From: Diaporthe sp. PMI_573
Lineage: Eukaryota; Ascomycota; Sordariomycetes; Diaporthales; Diaporthaceae
Length of the DNA stretch: 64,000 nucleotides
Assembly (NCBI GenBank): GCA_021399435.1
Contig: JAJTUP010000009.1
Location: forward strand, 992,001 to 1,056,000
Direction: 5' to 3'
Position numbers and translations under genes: made by a program. The notes beneath the pieces are model-generated. The model was not told the origin of the DNA, ran no database searches, and worked only from the letters and a program-made list of their open reading frames with translations. Below are positions 47,601-57,418 of this stretch, piece by piece. Position 1 is the stretch's first letter. Each line of letters starts with the position of its first letter.

Positions 47601-47636
47601 ACACACACATACACACGCGCGCGCGCACATACACGC
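47601..47636. repeat. 36-nt perfectly alternating purine-pyrimidine tract
   Basis: CA/TA and CG dinucleotides alternate without a break for 36 bases, with a central run of CG steps. This is the classic sequence type that adopts left-handed Z-DNA under negative supercoiling. It lies between two divergent genes. Confidence 0.9.
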
Positions 47637-47936
47637 CACCGAAGATCGGCTGACAACAGCCCCAGACGAGCAAGCGAGCGTCGTGGGCCGCCTCTGCTGC
47701 TGTTCCTGATCCGGTGCAGAGCAAACACTGTTGGTGTGCCCTTGCTCTACCGGCCTCTCGCATTGCTGCTCCCGCCCCGATGAAACACGCAACCAGTCAA
47801 GTCGAGGCGACCAGGCACGGGGCCAGCCGACTCGGCGTCTGCTAGTGCAGACCTTTCCAAACGGACATGTCTGGCGAAACAGCTCTTGTGAACTAATCCG
47901 ATGATGGTCGAGGGCCATGGGGTGCTGTTACTGTTG

Positions 47937-47960
47937 CCTGTTGGTTGGCCTGTTGGTTGG
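47937..47960. repeat. Perfect 12-bp tandem repeat
   Basis: CCTGTTGGTTGG is repeated exactly twice, head to tail, in intergenic DNA. No function is inferred. Confidence 0.9.
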
Positions 47961-48812
47961 TAGGTAGCGTTGTTCCATCGGTCGTCTTTTTCCGCGGATT
48001 GGGAATGCGGGTGAGACACAGATGATCCTCCTCGTGAGAGTGGAGCCGCATGGGATTGGCACCCATACTAATTTGTCCGCACACACCAACCGGACGCCTG
48101 CACACACAGGCAGGCAAACCACTCGGGTCAGCCTGGCGAGCCCTCCTGTCCTGTCCTGTTCTGGCGGCTGATGGGGTCTCGCTGCCACCTGCGTCACTGG
48201 GACTGGCTCTCCCTCATCTCGAAGGTGGATGCTGGCCCGACGCGAGTCTCCGCAGAGGCTCAGACCGACCATGGACAGCTTTATCCCAGCATGGTCCCCA
48301 GAGTTTCCTTCCAGTGGCTTGGCCGACGTCTGTCCCGCCCAAGAGCTCCGAGTGGATATGGCGGATTTATTACCTCTTCCACCTCTATCAACTGTCTGCC
48401 TGTGAAGCCCACCAGTGGCGCGCCTTTTCTTTGTTTTGTCGCCGTCGTGGTTTCAAACCTGGATTCACGATCCGATCCACCCACGCCTCTGCCTTCCCTA
48501 GCCAGTTTCGTCCCGTCCCGTCCCTTCCACCCCAGTCCAGTCCAGTCCGCACTGGTCGGTCCATCTCACGTCACTTGAGTCCGTGACTACCGCCTCCGTT
48601 CACTCGTACACTTTCACCCGCGCCCTCCTGACCCCCGAGGGAGAGACCTCTGTCACCTCCGCCCACGCCCACGCCAGGTTTGGACAGAGCAGGCTAGGGC
48701 ACACGGAACAGTCGGCACCACACCTCATCCTACCGAAAGTAGAGAGGCCAGGCGACGAGAATGCGATACTCTTCAACAACCCCTCAAGCAACCTGAGAAT
48801 CACGCCGTGAAC

Positions 48813-50201
48813 ATGTTCCAGTCCCTGCCCCGCCCCTCGCGGCGCTTCCTAATCATCCTCGCCTCGATCCTAATACCCCTCTACATCGAGGCCTTCCTCC
48901 ACTGGCGCACATTCGACATCCCGCGCCCCTCGCACGACCTCGACCCTCCCTTCCAGAAAGGCTGCCGGGAGCCAGACGTCCATGGCAAGCGCGAGAATGC
49001 CGCCCTGGTCATGCTGGCCCAGAACTCCGAGATCGACGCAGCGAAGCGCACCGTCGATTCCGTCGAGGCCAAGTTCAACCGCTGGTTCCACTACCCCTAC
49101 GTCTTCCTCAACGACAAGCCCTGGGACCCCGAGTTCGTGCGCATCATGAATCAGACCGTCAGCGGCGAGGCGAGGTTCGAGGTCATCCCGGACAATGAGT
49201 GGAACTACCCTTCGTGGGTCGACAAGGCTGCGGCGCAGCAAAGCATACTCGAACAGGGGGAGAGGGGCGTACACTACGGCGGAAGAGAAGGGTATCACCA
49301 CATGTGCCGTTTCTTTTCAGGGTACGTTCGCATACAACCAATTGGCTCGTCAAGACTCGTGTAACTAACAGCAGACGCCCACCCACAGCAAATTCTACAC
49401 CCTGGAAGCCCTGCGACGATACAAGTGGTACTGGCGGCTGGAACCCGACGTCGAATTCTCGTGCTCGATCACCTACGACCCCTTTGTCAAGATGGCCCAG
49501 CACAAGCAGGTGTACGGCTGGACCATGAGCCTGTGGGAGGAGGGCAACACCTGCCCGAGCCTCTTCCGGCACATGGCGGACTGGAAGGAAGCCAACCTGA
49601 TCCCGACCACCAGCCTGTGGAAGGCCATGATGTCAGCATCCTGGCTGCCCTACCCGTTCCGAAGGTGGCTAAACTGGCTGCCCCATCACGACAAGCTCGG
49701 CGACGTGTGGAGCATGTGCCACTATTGGAGCAACTTTGAGATTGCCGACCTGGACTTCTTCAGGAGCAGGAATTACCAGGACCTATTTAACTACCTGGAC
49801 CAGAAGGAGGGCTTCTACCACGAGAGAGTAAGCCGGCCATTCCTCTACGCCAGACCGTTTTCTCCAGCCTTAAGCATGCTAACAAGACTCTCCAGTGGGG
49901 CGACGCGGCCGTCCACTCCCTCGCGCTCGGCATGCTCGTCGGGCCCGAGCGCGTGCACCATTTCTCCGACTTTGCCTACCGCCACGGCAGCTACCAGCAG
50001 TGCCCCGCCAACGCGCCCGGCCTGCAGCTCGAGGGCTCGGTGGCCCTGGGCGACGCCCTTTACTCGGACGAGCAGGACGGCGGCGCGGGCTGCCGGTGCA
50101 CTTGCGACGCGACCAAGTACACCAACTTCCCGGGCTACTGCGGCAACAAGCTCAAGCAGCCCAACCGCCCGAACCGGCCCTGGCTGACGTGGTTCCTTTG
50201 A
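48813..50201 (+). CDS. Golgi alpha-1,2-mannosyltransferase, KTR/Kre2 family (GT15)
   Basis: Three exons: 48813-49321, 49389-49827 and 49896-50201, with introns of 67 and 68 b, for 417 residues. The first ATG is at 48813; the preceding codon of the open frame is GTG. A short cytosolic basic tail (RPSRRF) is followed by one membrane segment (LIILASILIPLYIEAFL), the type II layout of Golgi glycosyltransferases. The catalytic domain contains VMLAQNSEIDAAKRTV, HYPYVFLNDKPW, YKWYWRLEPDVEFSC, the family block HYWSNFEIADLDFFRS with the conserved Glu, and DAAVHSLALGM. Enzymes of this family add alpha-1,2-mannose from GDP-mannose to O- and N-linked cell-wall glycans. Which KTR paralogue this is cannot be settled by eye. 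It is convergent with Erd1. Confidence 0.93.
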
Positions 50202-50711
50202 GCGGTTGCGATGATGGGACTCGTGGCGAACGGACTGCATGTGAGGAGTGAAGAGAGAAAAAAACTAAGATACCCCGCATTCGTTTCTGCTTTACTCCAT
50301 GGCGGCTGAGGCAACATGAGTATGGGTTCATGACTGGCGTTCTTCAAGATAGAAAAAGGGGTTCTGAACTCATGACGGGGATTGGCTTTCGAGATCCCCG
50401 GTGCTTGTTTTATTTGCGCGACAGCGAAATCGACCCAGCTGGGGGCATAGGACGGCGTTCTCAGAATTAGGCACAGAAAAAGACAAGGTCGGAATGCATT
50501 TATGCGTATTAATTCAATTGTAATTATGATTTGCGCCATCGAACTCCCCGAGTCTCTCCAACGTACGTGGTATCATCACCGCAAAATGCTATGGGGGGGC
50601 AGACAAGAAAAAACCATGGATTCATCCAAGACCGTAGCCGTAGCCGACGGTGTAAAAATCGAACCGCCTGTCATTCTCACATAACCTCGGCAGGATGAGG
50701 AACAAGAAGCC
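50202..50711. other. Convergent 3' intergenic region
   Basis: 510 bases between the mannosyltransferase and Erd1 stops, presumably both 3' UTRs. Nothing else seen. Confidence 0.5.
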
Positions 50712-52039
50712 CTATTCCTCATCGTCCTCATACTTGCCCTGGTAGTCGCCCAGCAGGATGTCGTCGACGGCCAGGCCCGTGGTGACGGCGTTGTTGCGCA
50801 GCCACTCGGTCTCGACGCGGAAGAAGATCCAGACCCAGCGGCGGAAGACCTCGAGGAACTCAATCACAAAGATGGACGACTCGAAGTCGACGATGTGGTC
50901 CAGGTGCGGGCTGAGCTTGAGGCTCCAGGTGCACCGCAGCATGAGGTCGACAGCGATGACGAGGTAGTAGAGGGCGGGCCCGCCGACCATGAGCCTCCGG
51001 CGCAGGCCGAACACGTGCTCGGGCGAGTTGCGCTCGCGCCGTCCGGAGAAGAGCGTCAGGTCCCAGTCCTTGGCGACGTCCCAGTAGAAGCTGTAGAGGC
51101 TGTTGACCAGGCAGGCGGCGACCCAGACGCGGTACATGCCGGTCTTGCTGGACGCGGGCGCGTCGTCGGGCATGTTGCGCTGCAGGGCGCTGAAGAGGAG
51201 TACGGGAAAAGCGGTGGCGTACTTGCAGGCGTTGGCGAGGTGCTGGCCGCCCCAGCCCGTGGTCTCCTTGTAGGGGGCTGCGCGGACGCGTACGAACTCG
51301 ATGAGGCACTGGCGCAGCCGGATCGCGTACGGCAGGGCCATGATGAGCGGCACGAGGACCCTGCCGCCGCAGTTCCGGTCGGGCCGGTCGGTGGCGCTGC
51401 CGTCGGAGCCGTGGAAGAACATCATGCAGACGCAGACGAACAGGTCGCCCATGACCTTTGCGTACGAGGTCAGCACGTCGGCCAGCAGGATGTCGCCGAA
51501 CTTGCCGTCGCTGGCCTGCGCTAGCCCCCCTATGCTCACGCGCTTCAGCGTCGCCACCAGGCGGGACCGCCCGCCGTGCGAGAGCGCAAGGGGCCGCAAC
51601 GGCAGGATGAAGAGCATGGCCAGCACGAGCAGGTAGGTCATGGGCATCCAGTCGTAGTAGACCACGAGCTTCGGGTCGCGGTGGGAGAAGAGCCAGAATG
51701 TGACGATGGAGAAGGCAAAGGTCGAGGACAGGACGGTCGCGAGCCGGTAGGTCGACCTGTGGTGCGGGGGGTGCGACGTCGAGGGCCGCTGTGGGTAGCG
51801 GATGAGCGAGGGCACATCGATCTTGAGGTTGTAGAGATGGTGCAGGTTGATGCCCCAACCCCAGACGGCTGCGGCGGGTGAGACGGTGGTTAGCAGTGGC
51901 CATTATGAGGATCTGCCAATTGGTATGAGAGAGGGGATATCTCCTTACCTAGGACGATTATGAAGGCGACGCGGTAGGGCAAGGGGAAGGTCAGGCTGAA
52001 GGAGTCGAGCTGCGGCTCAACCGCTGGGTCGCCGTCCAT
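50712..52039 (-). CDS. erd1: Erd1 homologue, EXS-domain Golgi membrane protein
   Basis: Two exons, 52039-51949 and 51868-50712, separated by an 80-b intron, for 415 residues. The first exon supplies MDGDPAVEPQLDSF, and the junction gives FIIVLAVWGWGINLHHLYNL, the conserved start of Erd1 proteins; without it the EXS protein would lack its first membrane span. Further spans and the EXS blocks follow: MALPYAIRLRQCLIEF, NACKYATAFPVLLFS, NSLYSFYWDVAKDWDL, and near the end FEVFRRWVW-like FLEVFRRWVWIFFRVETEW. Erd1 recycles phosphate from Golgi glycosylation and supports retention of Golgi glycosyltransferases and ER proteins. Its convergent neighbour is a Golgi mannosyltransferase, a thematically fitting pairing. 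Confidence 0.92.
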
Positions 52040-52625
52040 TTTGGTCGCCTGCCTATATCCGTCCTCCTATAATGCGCTGTCTGGCTGTCGAATACATCGA
52101 AGAGAGGCGAGTGAGAGGATCTCCCGTAGGGAATAGGGCCGAGGGCGTGCAAGAGGAGAGCCGAGTGGTCGGGTTGGGGGATAGAAGGAAGCCCACGATA
52201 GGCAAAGCTACGCGGAGGTTGTACGTGAAGTACGTACGTACATGCATACGTCGCAGGTAGAGAAAACTGCCTGTTTAATTTTAGGGGGGGATTTCACGTC
52301 ATCGGCAACAGGGCCCCCTTGCTTGCATTAGCGGCTGAGATTGGGGACCAGCCTTCCCTGTCAGCCTGGGCAAGCACCCCTGCGCTCAGTGGCAGAGTGG
52401 CCGTCTTGTGCCGAGGCTGATCTCCTCATTATGCCCAGGCCTTGCCGGCTATCAACGTCCATAACCACAACAATGTGAAGTAGGCTTGAGGGTCAACGGC
52501 TCACAACCCCCAGCCATACCGCGTCAACAACCCAGCCCTGGCCTCGAAGATGCCCGCAGGCCGACGAGCTGCACTGCAGACGACACCCTGGCAGACCACA
52601 TAAAAACATCTGCTGGAAACTAGCC
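52040..52625. promoter_or_regulatory. Divergent promoter region, erd1 and pex10
   Basis: 586 bases between the two divergent ATG codons, therefore holding both promoters. A short GTACGTACGTAC run is near 52232. No tRNA: an A-box-like TGGCAGAGTGG at 52391 has no matching B box. Confidence 0.5.
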
Positions 52626-53921
52626 ATGGCCTCCGCCACCACCACTCGGCAGCCCGCCGCGCGGTCGAGCACCGCCTCGTCGCCCTTCCCCTACGCCGCT
52701 GCACCAGATATCATTCGCGCCCACCAGAAAGACGCATACTTCCAGGGTCTCCTGACGAACCAGCTGGTCGACCTGCACAGGCGGCTCCTGGGCGCCCGGT
52801 CCGCGCACGCATGGGCCAACGAGTCGCGCACCGCCGCCGACCTACTCTACCTCTGCCTGACCACCCTGATAGGGAACCGCACCCTGGGCGAGGAGTACTG
52901 CGACCTCATCCAGGTCGAGGGGCCATCGAGGTCCAGTCCCAGACCCACCACGTCCTCATCACATACCCATGATGACAAGACCACCACGCCGGCGTCACCA
53001 CCAGGCGGGCCCAGGCTCCCCTCCATCGGCCGCCGCTCAAGCCTAATCGCCCTCTCAGTCCTCGTCCCCTACGCCCTCTCGCGCGTCCTCCCCGCCGTCC
53101 GCAACCGCCTCCGCAGCCGCCTCGAGGCCCGCCTCGCCTCGCTGCAGCGGAAGCACAAGGCGGCGCACAACAGCGCAGAGTACCGCGCGGGCCGGTACGT
53201 CCTGGCGCACCTGTCGGGCCTGACGTCCGGCGCGCACGTCCACGCCGCCGTGCTGGCCACCTTTTACTTCACGGGAGCCTACTACTCCCTCTCGAAGCGG
53301 CTCACGGGCCTGCGCTACGTGTTTACCCGCCGGCTGCCGGAGCACCCGGGCGGTGGTGAGGGCGGGAACCCGGACGGCCGCGCCGGCTACGAGGTCCTGG
53401 GCGTGCTGCTCGTCGTCCAGCTCGCCGTCCAGGCGTACTTGCACGTCCGGTCCGTCCTCGCCGCCGGGGGAGACCCCGAGGCAGCAAGCGTTGAGGCCGC
53501 CATAAGGGAGCGGGCGTTCGGGTCCTCGTCCGTGGCAGCCGACGTCTCGCTGGACCACGCGCACAGCTACGGCAGCGGCAACAACGACCTCCTCCTGCAG
53601 GCGGGCGGGTCCGGGTCCGGGGGGTCCGGGCGGCGCTCCAAGGCCGCCATCGGCGCGACGACGCACACGCCCGTGCCCAGGGGCGACGACGCCGCCAGGT
53701 ACGACCTCGGCGGCGGGGACGCGGTCATGGGCTGGATCAAGGGCCGGTCGCAGCGCAAGTGCACCCTGTGCCTGGAGGAGCTAAAGGACCCCTCGGCCAC
53801 GCAGTGCGGGCACGTCTTCTGCTGGTCGTGCATCGGCGACTGGGTCAGGGAGAAGCCCGAGTGCCCCCTGTGCAGGCGGGAGGCCTTGGTGCAGCACATC
53901 CTGCCCTTGCGGGTGGCATGA
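52626..53921 (+). CDS. pex10: Peroxin-10, RING-finger peroxisomal ubiquitin ligase
   Basis: A 431-residue intronless gene. The N-terminal domain opens with PYAAAPDIIRAHQKDAYF and ADLLYLCLTTLIGNRTLGEE, both typical of Pex10, followed by membrane segments (SLIALSVLVPYALSRVL, VHAAVLATFYFTGAYYS, GVLLVVQLAVQAYLHV). The C-terminal 55 residues are a C3HC4 RING: CTLCLEELKDPSATQCGHVF, then CWSCIGDWVREKPECPLCRR. Pex10 with Pex2 and Pex12 forms the membrane ligase that ubiquitinates the import receptor Pex5 for recycling. A Gly/Ser-rich low-complexity linker (SGSGGSGRRSK) precedes the RING, and a Pro/Ser/Thr insertion sits near residue 105. Confidence 0.96.
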   Translation: MASATTTRQPAARSSTASSPFPYAAAPDIIRAHQKDAYFQGLLTNQLVDLHRRLLGARSAHAWANESRTAADLLYLCLTTLIGNRTLGEEYCDLIQVEGPSRSSPRPTTSSSHTHDDKTTTPASPPGGPRLPSIGRRSSLIALSVLVPYALSRVLPAVRNRLRSRLEARLASLQRKHKAAHNSAEYRAGRYVLAHLSGLTSGAHVHAAVLATFYFTGAYYSLSKRLTGLRYVFTRRLPEHPGGGEGGNPDGRAGYEVLGVLLVVQLAVQAYLHVRSVLAAGGDPEAASVEAAIRERAFGSSSVAADVSLDHAHSYGSGNNDLLLQAGGSGSGGSGRRSKAAIGATTHTPVPRGDDAARYDLGGGDAVMGWIKGRSQRKCTLCLEELKDPSATQCGHVFCWSCIGDWVREKPECPLCRREALVQHILPLRVA

Positions 53922-54659
53922 GCTGGGAAAGCGCGGGGGGGGGAGCTACGGCTTCTCTGGTGAGACGGCGAATTTTAGATTACCACAAGAGGCGTGACGG
54001 CGACATGAGTGGTGATGTACATCCATGGGAGCGTCTACTAGCCGAGGATTCATTGAAATGGCGATGGACAAAAGAGAGAGGAGCATCACGGGGGTCTTCG
54101 CATATGTGGCGACATGATCTGATTTACCAGACGATGGGGCCGAAGAAGGGCCCAGAATAGACCAGGAGCATGGGAAAGGGGGATCAAAGTCATCGAGAAC
54201 ACCCAGGGACGAGTAAATTCGTCTACTTGTCCAAGAAAATGAAACCGGAGATACACGAAACCAAAGTACCGTGCAAACCTGGCCGCGACTCCTGTTCCCT
54301 GCTCTATAAGCTCCAGTGAGATCCAGCTGAGGAGCGAATCCATTAGTCCGCGACCCATTCCAAGTACATGGAGAATACATATACATGAACATAAGCACCG
54401 TCCAAGTGTTCTGACCAGTCCATCAATGCGCTTCCGCTCATCCAGAAGTCCCTTCGCCATCAAGCCTTGAGAGGGAGGTGCAAAAGCAAACGCTTCGTCT
54501 TTCAAACAGAGCATCAAGCCCGGAGTACACGTTGAGGTATCATAAGACCATCCCGAACCACCTTGGTAAACTCCACTTCCAACAGATATAAAGCCAGATG
54601 CCGCCTCGGCGGTCGATATGCAAAACCGTGATATGCTGCAAATTCACATGGTAACCCCA
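53922..54659. other. Convergent 3' intergenic region
   Basis: 738 bases between the pex10 stop and the stop of the LYAR-type gene. A run of 9-10 G lies just after pex10 at about 53935. Frames here overlap on both strands without coding character. Confidence 0.5.
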
Positions 54660-56477
54660 TCAATCTTCCTCTGGTACGCTGAACAGCACAATCTCACCCT
54701 GGTCGTTGCGACGCAGGCGTAATGAGCGGAACAGCTCCTTCTCTTCCATAGACTTGGCTGCTCGACCTGTGCTGCCCTGTTCGCGGTGGAATCGTTTCAA
54801 AGCCTTGTTGACGCTGCACCCACGCTCGCTGTCAGGGCCTTTCTTGACCAGACTCAGGAACAGATCTGCGTGAGGCTTGAAAACGACCATGGTGCCTGGC
54901 CCATCCCTGGACTCTGCTTCGTCGCCCTTGTTGTACTCAAGCATCTTGACCTCCTTGGCCCCTTCGAGTCTCTTGGAGGTATGGGAATGCCGTTTCGTAG
55001 TGGTTGCCGACGTTGACGTGGAGGTGTGCTTGCGCTTCTTCGATTTGCTTGCCGGCTTCGAGTTCCCGCTTGCCAGCATTGAGGCGATACCGGTAAATAT
55101 TCCGCTTTCCGGCCGGCTGGACTTGTGGTGTTTGGAATGTTTGGACTTCTTTAATGGACTGGCGGGATTCTCGTTAACCTCTCCACCAGATCCTGAGTAG
55201 TCCGGCGATGGCGGGAAAGCATGCGGTCTGCTCATCAGACGATTCAGGCCCCCGGTGAGATCAGAGTGAAGAACAGGCGCATCCGGCATGTCGAGGTCAC
55301 GGGTGTCTACATGTAACCGCTTCCGCTTCTTGTCCTTCTTGTCCTCCTTGCTCGCTTTCTTTCGATCCCTCCTTGGTGCAGGTGTGTGGAAGGAGCTGGA
55401 CTCGGCCGGCACGGGGCCCGACCCGTACTGAATAAGAGCCTCGTCGTCGGCCATCATGTCGGCATCGATGTCTTGGTAGGATTCCTTCTTGTACTCGTAC
55501 CGCACCAACTCGGTACTCTCTGCGGCGGGTTCTGGGGCCGGACCACCGACCTGTGGTATTGCGACGGTCGATGCGCTCGGCGTTGCGTCCACTTGGTAGT
55601 CGAAGACGTTGAAGCCGCCAAAAGCCGCCGGCGGGCTGGGAGCGTGAGGCGGTGCGGTCGGAACATCCTCCCATCCCTCATAGTCGGCGACGTCCTCCAC
55701 GTAAGCTGCGTGAGCCATGTCCTTTTGCGCGGACTGTGTGTTGGTGTTGGTCGTCGCAGTCTTGGCCTTTTTGTTCTTGTAAAGGGCTCCTTGGTACTTT
55801 TGTTCCTCGGTCATGCAACTCTGCGAGCTGATCAGTTTGGGGTTGCGGGCCTCGGAGGTACGCCTAGCGTGACATTGGGTGTCATACCGTATGGGATCGG
55901 TAGTCGTTGGCGTAGAAATGGACCATGCAATCAATACAAGTAAATGTAGCCCCACGACAGCGGTTCTTGTGTTGATCAAGTTTCTTCTTGGTCAAGACAT
56001 CACCACAGGCTACATTTGGGACAGCTGTCAGTTCGGTTTTGATGAGATAGAAGATGCTTAGGAAACAGGAGATTAGGGAGAAGGAGCAGCATGAAGGCCG
56101 AGGAGGGTGTGTGGGCGTTTGGGTTCTGGAGAAGGATATACTGGGATTGGGATGGTCATAATGCAGCAGAGACACGGACTGGGGGTGGTCTCAATGCCCA
56201 TCAGACGGAAAGGGGCAGTAGCTGGAGGGCGGGAATGCGACAGAGGGAGGACATGGTGGAGGGGGGGTGTGCCATGCTAGGTCCGTCGTGTGTGGCACCA
56301 AGACGGCAAGTTGGGAGGGTGGGGTGTGCGTAGGCAGGGCCGGGGATGATGTATAGACAAGACATGAGCTCACCATAGTGGCACAGAGTCTAATCAAGTG
56401 ATGGAGGATTGGAGTGATCTCGTGGCAGGGTCGAATCGGGGATGTCCTGACTTACCTTCGCACTGAAAGCTCACCAT
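54660..56477 (-). CDS. LYAR-type zinc-finger nucleolar protein
   Basis: Three exons: 56477-56456 (22 nt), 56009-55888 and 55820-54660; introns of 446 and 67 b; 434 residues. The assembled N-terminus MVSFQCEACGDVL continues TKKKLDQHKNRC and FTCIDCMVHF, giving two C2HC zinc sites, Cys6/Cys9/His21/Cys25 and Cys32/Cys35/His47/Cys50, followed by SCMTEEQKYQGALYK. This is the diagnostic LYAR zinc-finger start. The rest is acidic then strongly basic (KKASKEDKKDKKRKRLHV, KPASKSKKRKHTS), consistent with nucleolar targeting. LYAR proteins act in rRNA transcription and ribosome maturation; the C-terminal block LFRSLRLRRNDQGEIVLF may be a small separate domain. The 7-codon first exon before a long intron is unusual. 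Confidence 0.88.
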
Positions 56478-57387
56478 CTTGGCTGCGGGTACTAATCGCA
56501 GCTGGCAGTTCGTGCCCTTTCCGAGAAACAGGCGAGCAAGTGACTGGCACTAGGGAGCCGAAGATGACGAGCAGCAGGTGTGGGTGTTTTTGACTGGACG
56601 CGCCGGGCTGGGCTGTCCTGCAGATTTGCCTCCTGGTCTATGTTTGCCCAGAGGATTGATCTGGCTGGGCAACGGGAGACGGCGGACGCTGCTCTCCCGG
56701 ACAGACGAATGAATGCACGTCCTCCTCTGCTCACCGAAGCTCGAACTTGACGTTTGGGGATTTCCCGGTGTATCTGTGCCCAAAAAAAGAGTTCGTGGGC
56801 AGAGACGGTAGTTCTGGGTACGGTGCAGCTGAAACGCCTTGGACCCCGGGGCTGAGACTGGACAGAGCTGGGTTGCTTGACGAGTTAAATTTGGCGCCCT
56901 GCAGTTGGAGGCGGAAGGAGGGATGGGGATGAAGCGACGAAGGATTGAGCTTGGACGCGCGACTGTCTGGACCGTTGGGCCTGGGTTATTATTGGCGGCG
57001 GTTGGATGATGTTCAAATCAAAGGCCGGCGCGAAAGCGAGAACCGTCGTGCTGGGAACGACACAATGCAACAAGAGCGCCTTCGACTGGGGGCGAGTTGT
57101 TGGTTGGCTTGGTTGACTGCAAATCGAGCAGTGGGGCCGCGACAGAAGAGAATAGCGAAACCTTCCTGGACCCAGGTCTGGTCACAGGGCTGAAGAAGAG
57201 CGCGCCGTGGCAAGATCTTGGGGCGTGTGGGAGGGATCTGCAGGAGCGTCCGGGCAACACAAGTGCAGTGGTAGTGTTGTGATGTGTGATGAGAAGAAGC
57301 AGGAGGAGGCCGGCGATGGTCGACCACGATCAGGGTTTGTTCTTCTGCTCCGCTGCTGCTCCCTGTTCCTCCTTCCCTCTTCTTTTC

Positions 57388-57390
<3 letters not shown>

Positions 57391-57418
<28 letters not shown>
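57391..57418 (+). repeat. CTG triplet microsatellite, nine units
   Basis: An uninterrupted (CTG)9 run followed by a partial unit, about 0.9 kb upstream of the LYAR-type start. It is outside any gene called here. Likely length-polymorphic between strains. Confidence 0.9.

Larger units (their letters stand above)
45960..48812. promoter_or_regulatory. Divergent promoter region, disordered protein and mannosyltransferase
   Basis: 2.85 kb between divergent starts. It includes a 36-nt alternating purine-pyrimidine tract (47601-47636), a perfect 12-bp tandem repeat at 47937-47960 and pentamer repeats (TCCTG near 48150, GTCCC near 48507). Several frames of 100-180 codons start at non-ATG codons or lack domain content and are not called as genes. 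Confidence 0.45.

Noticed and set aside
52391..52460. Possible tRNA (A-box-like TGGCAGAGTGG)
   Set aside because: No B box (GGTTCRANNCC) follows within tRNA distance and no cloverleaf can be drawn.
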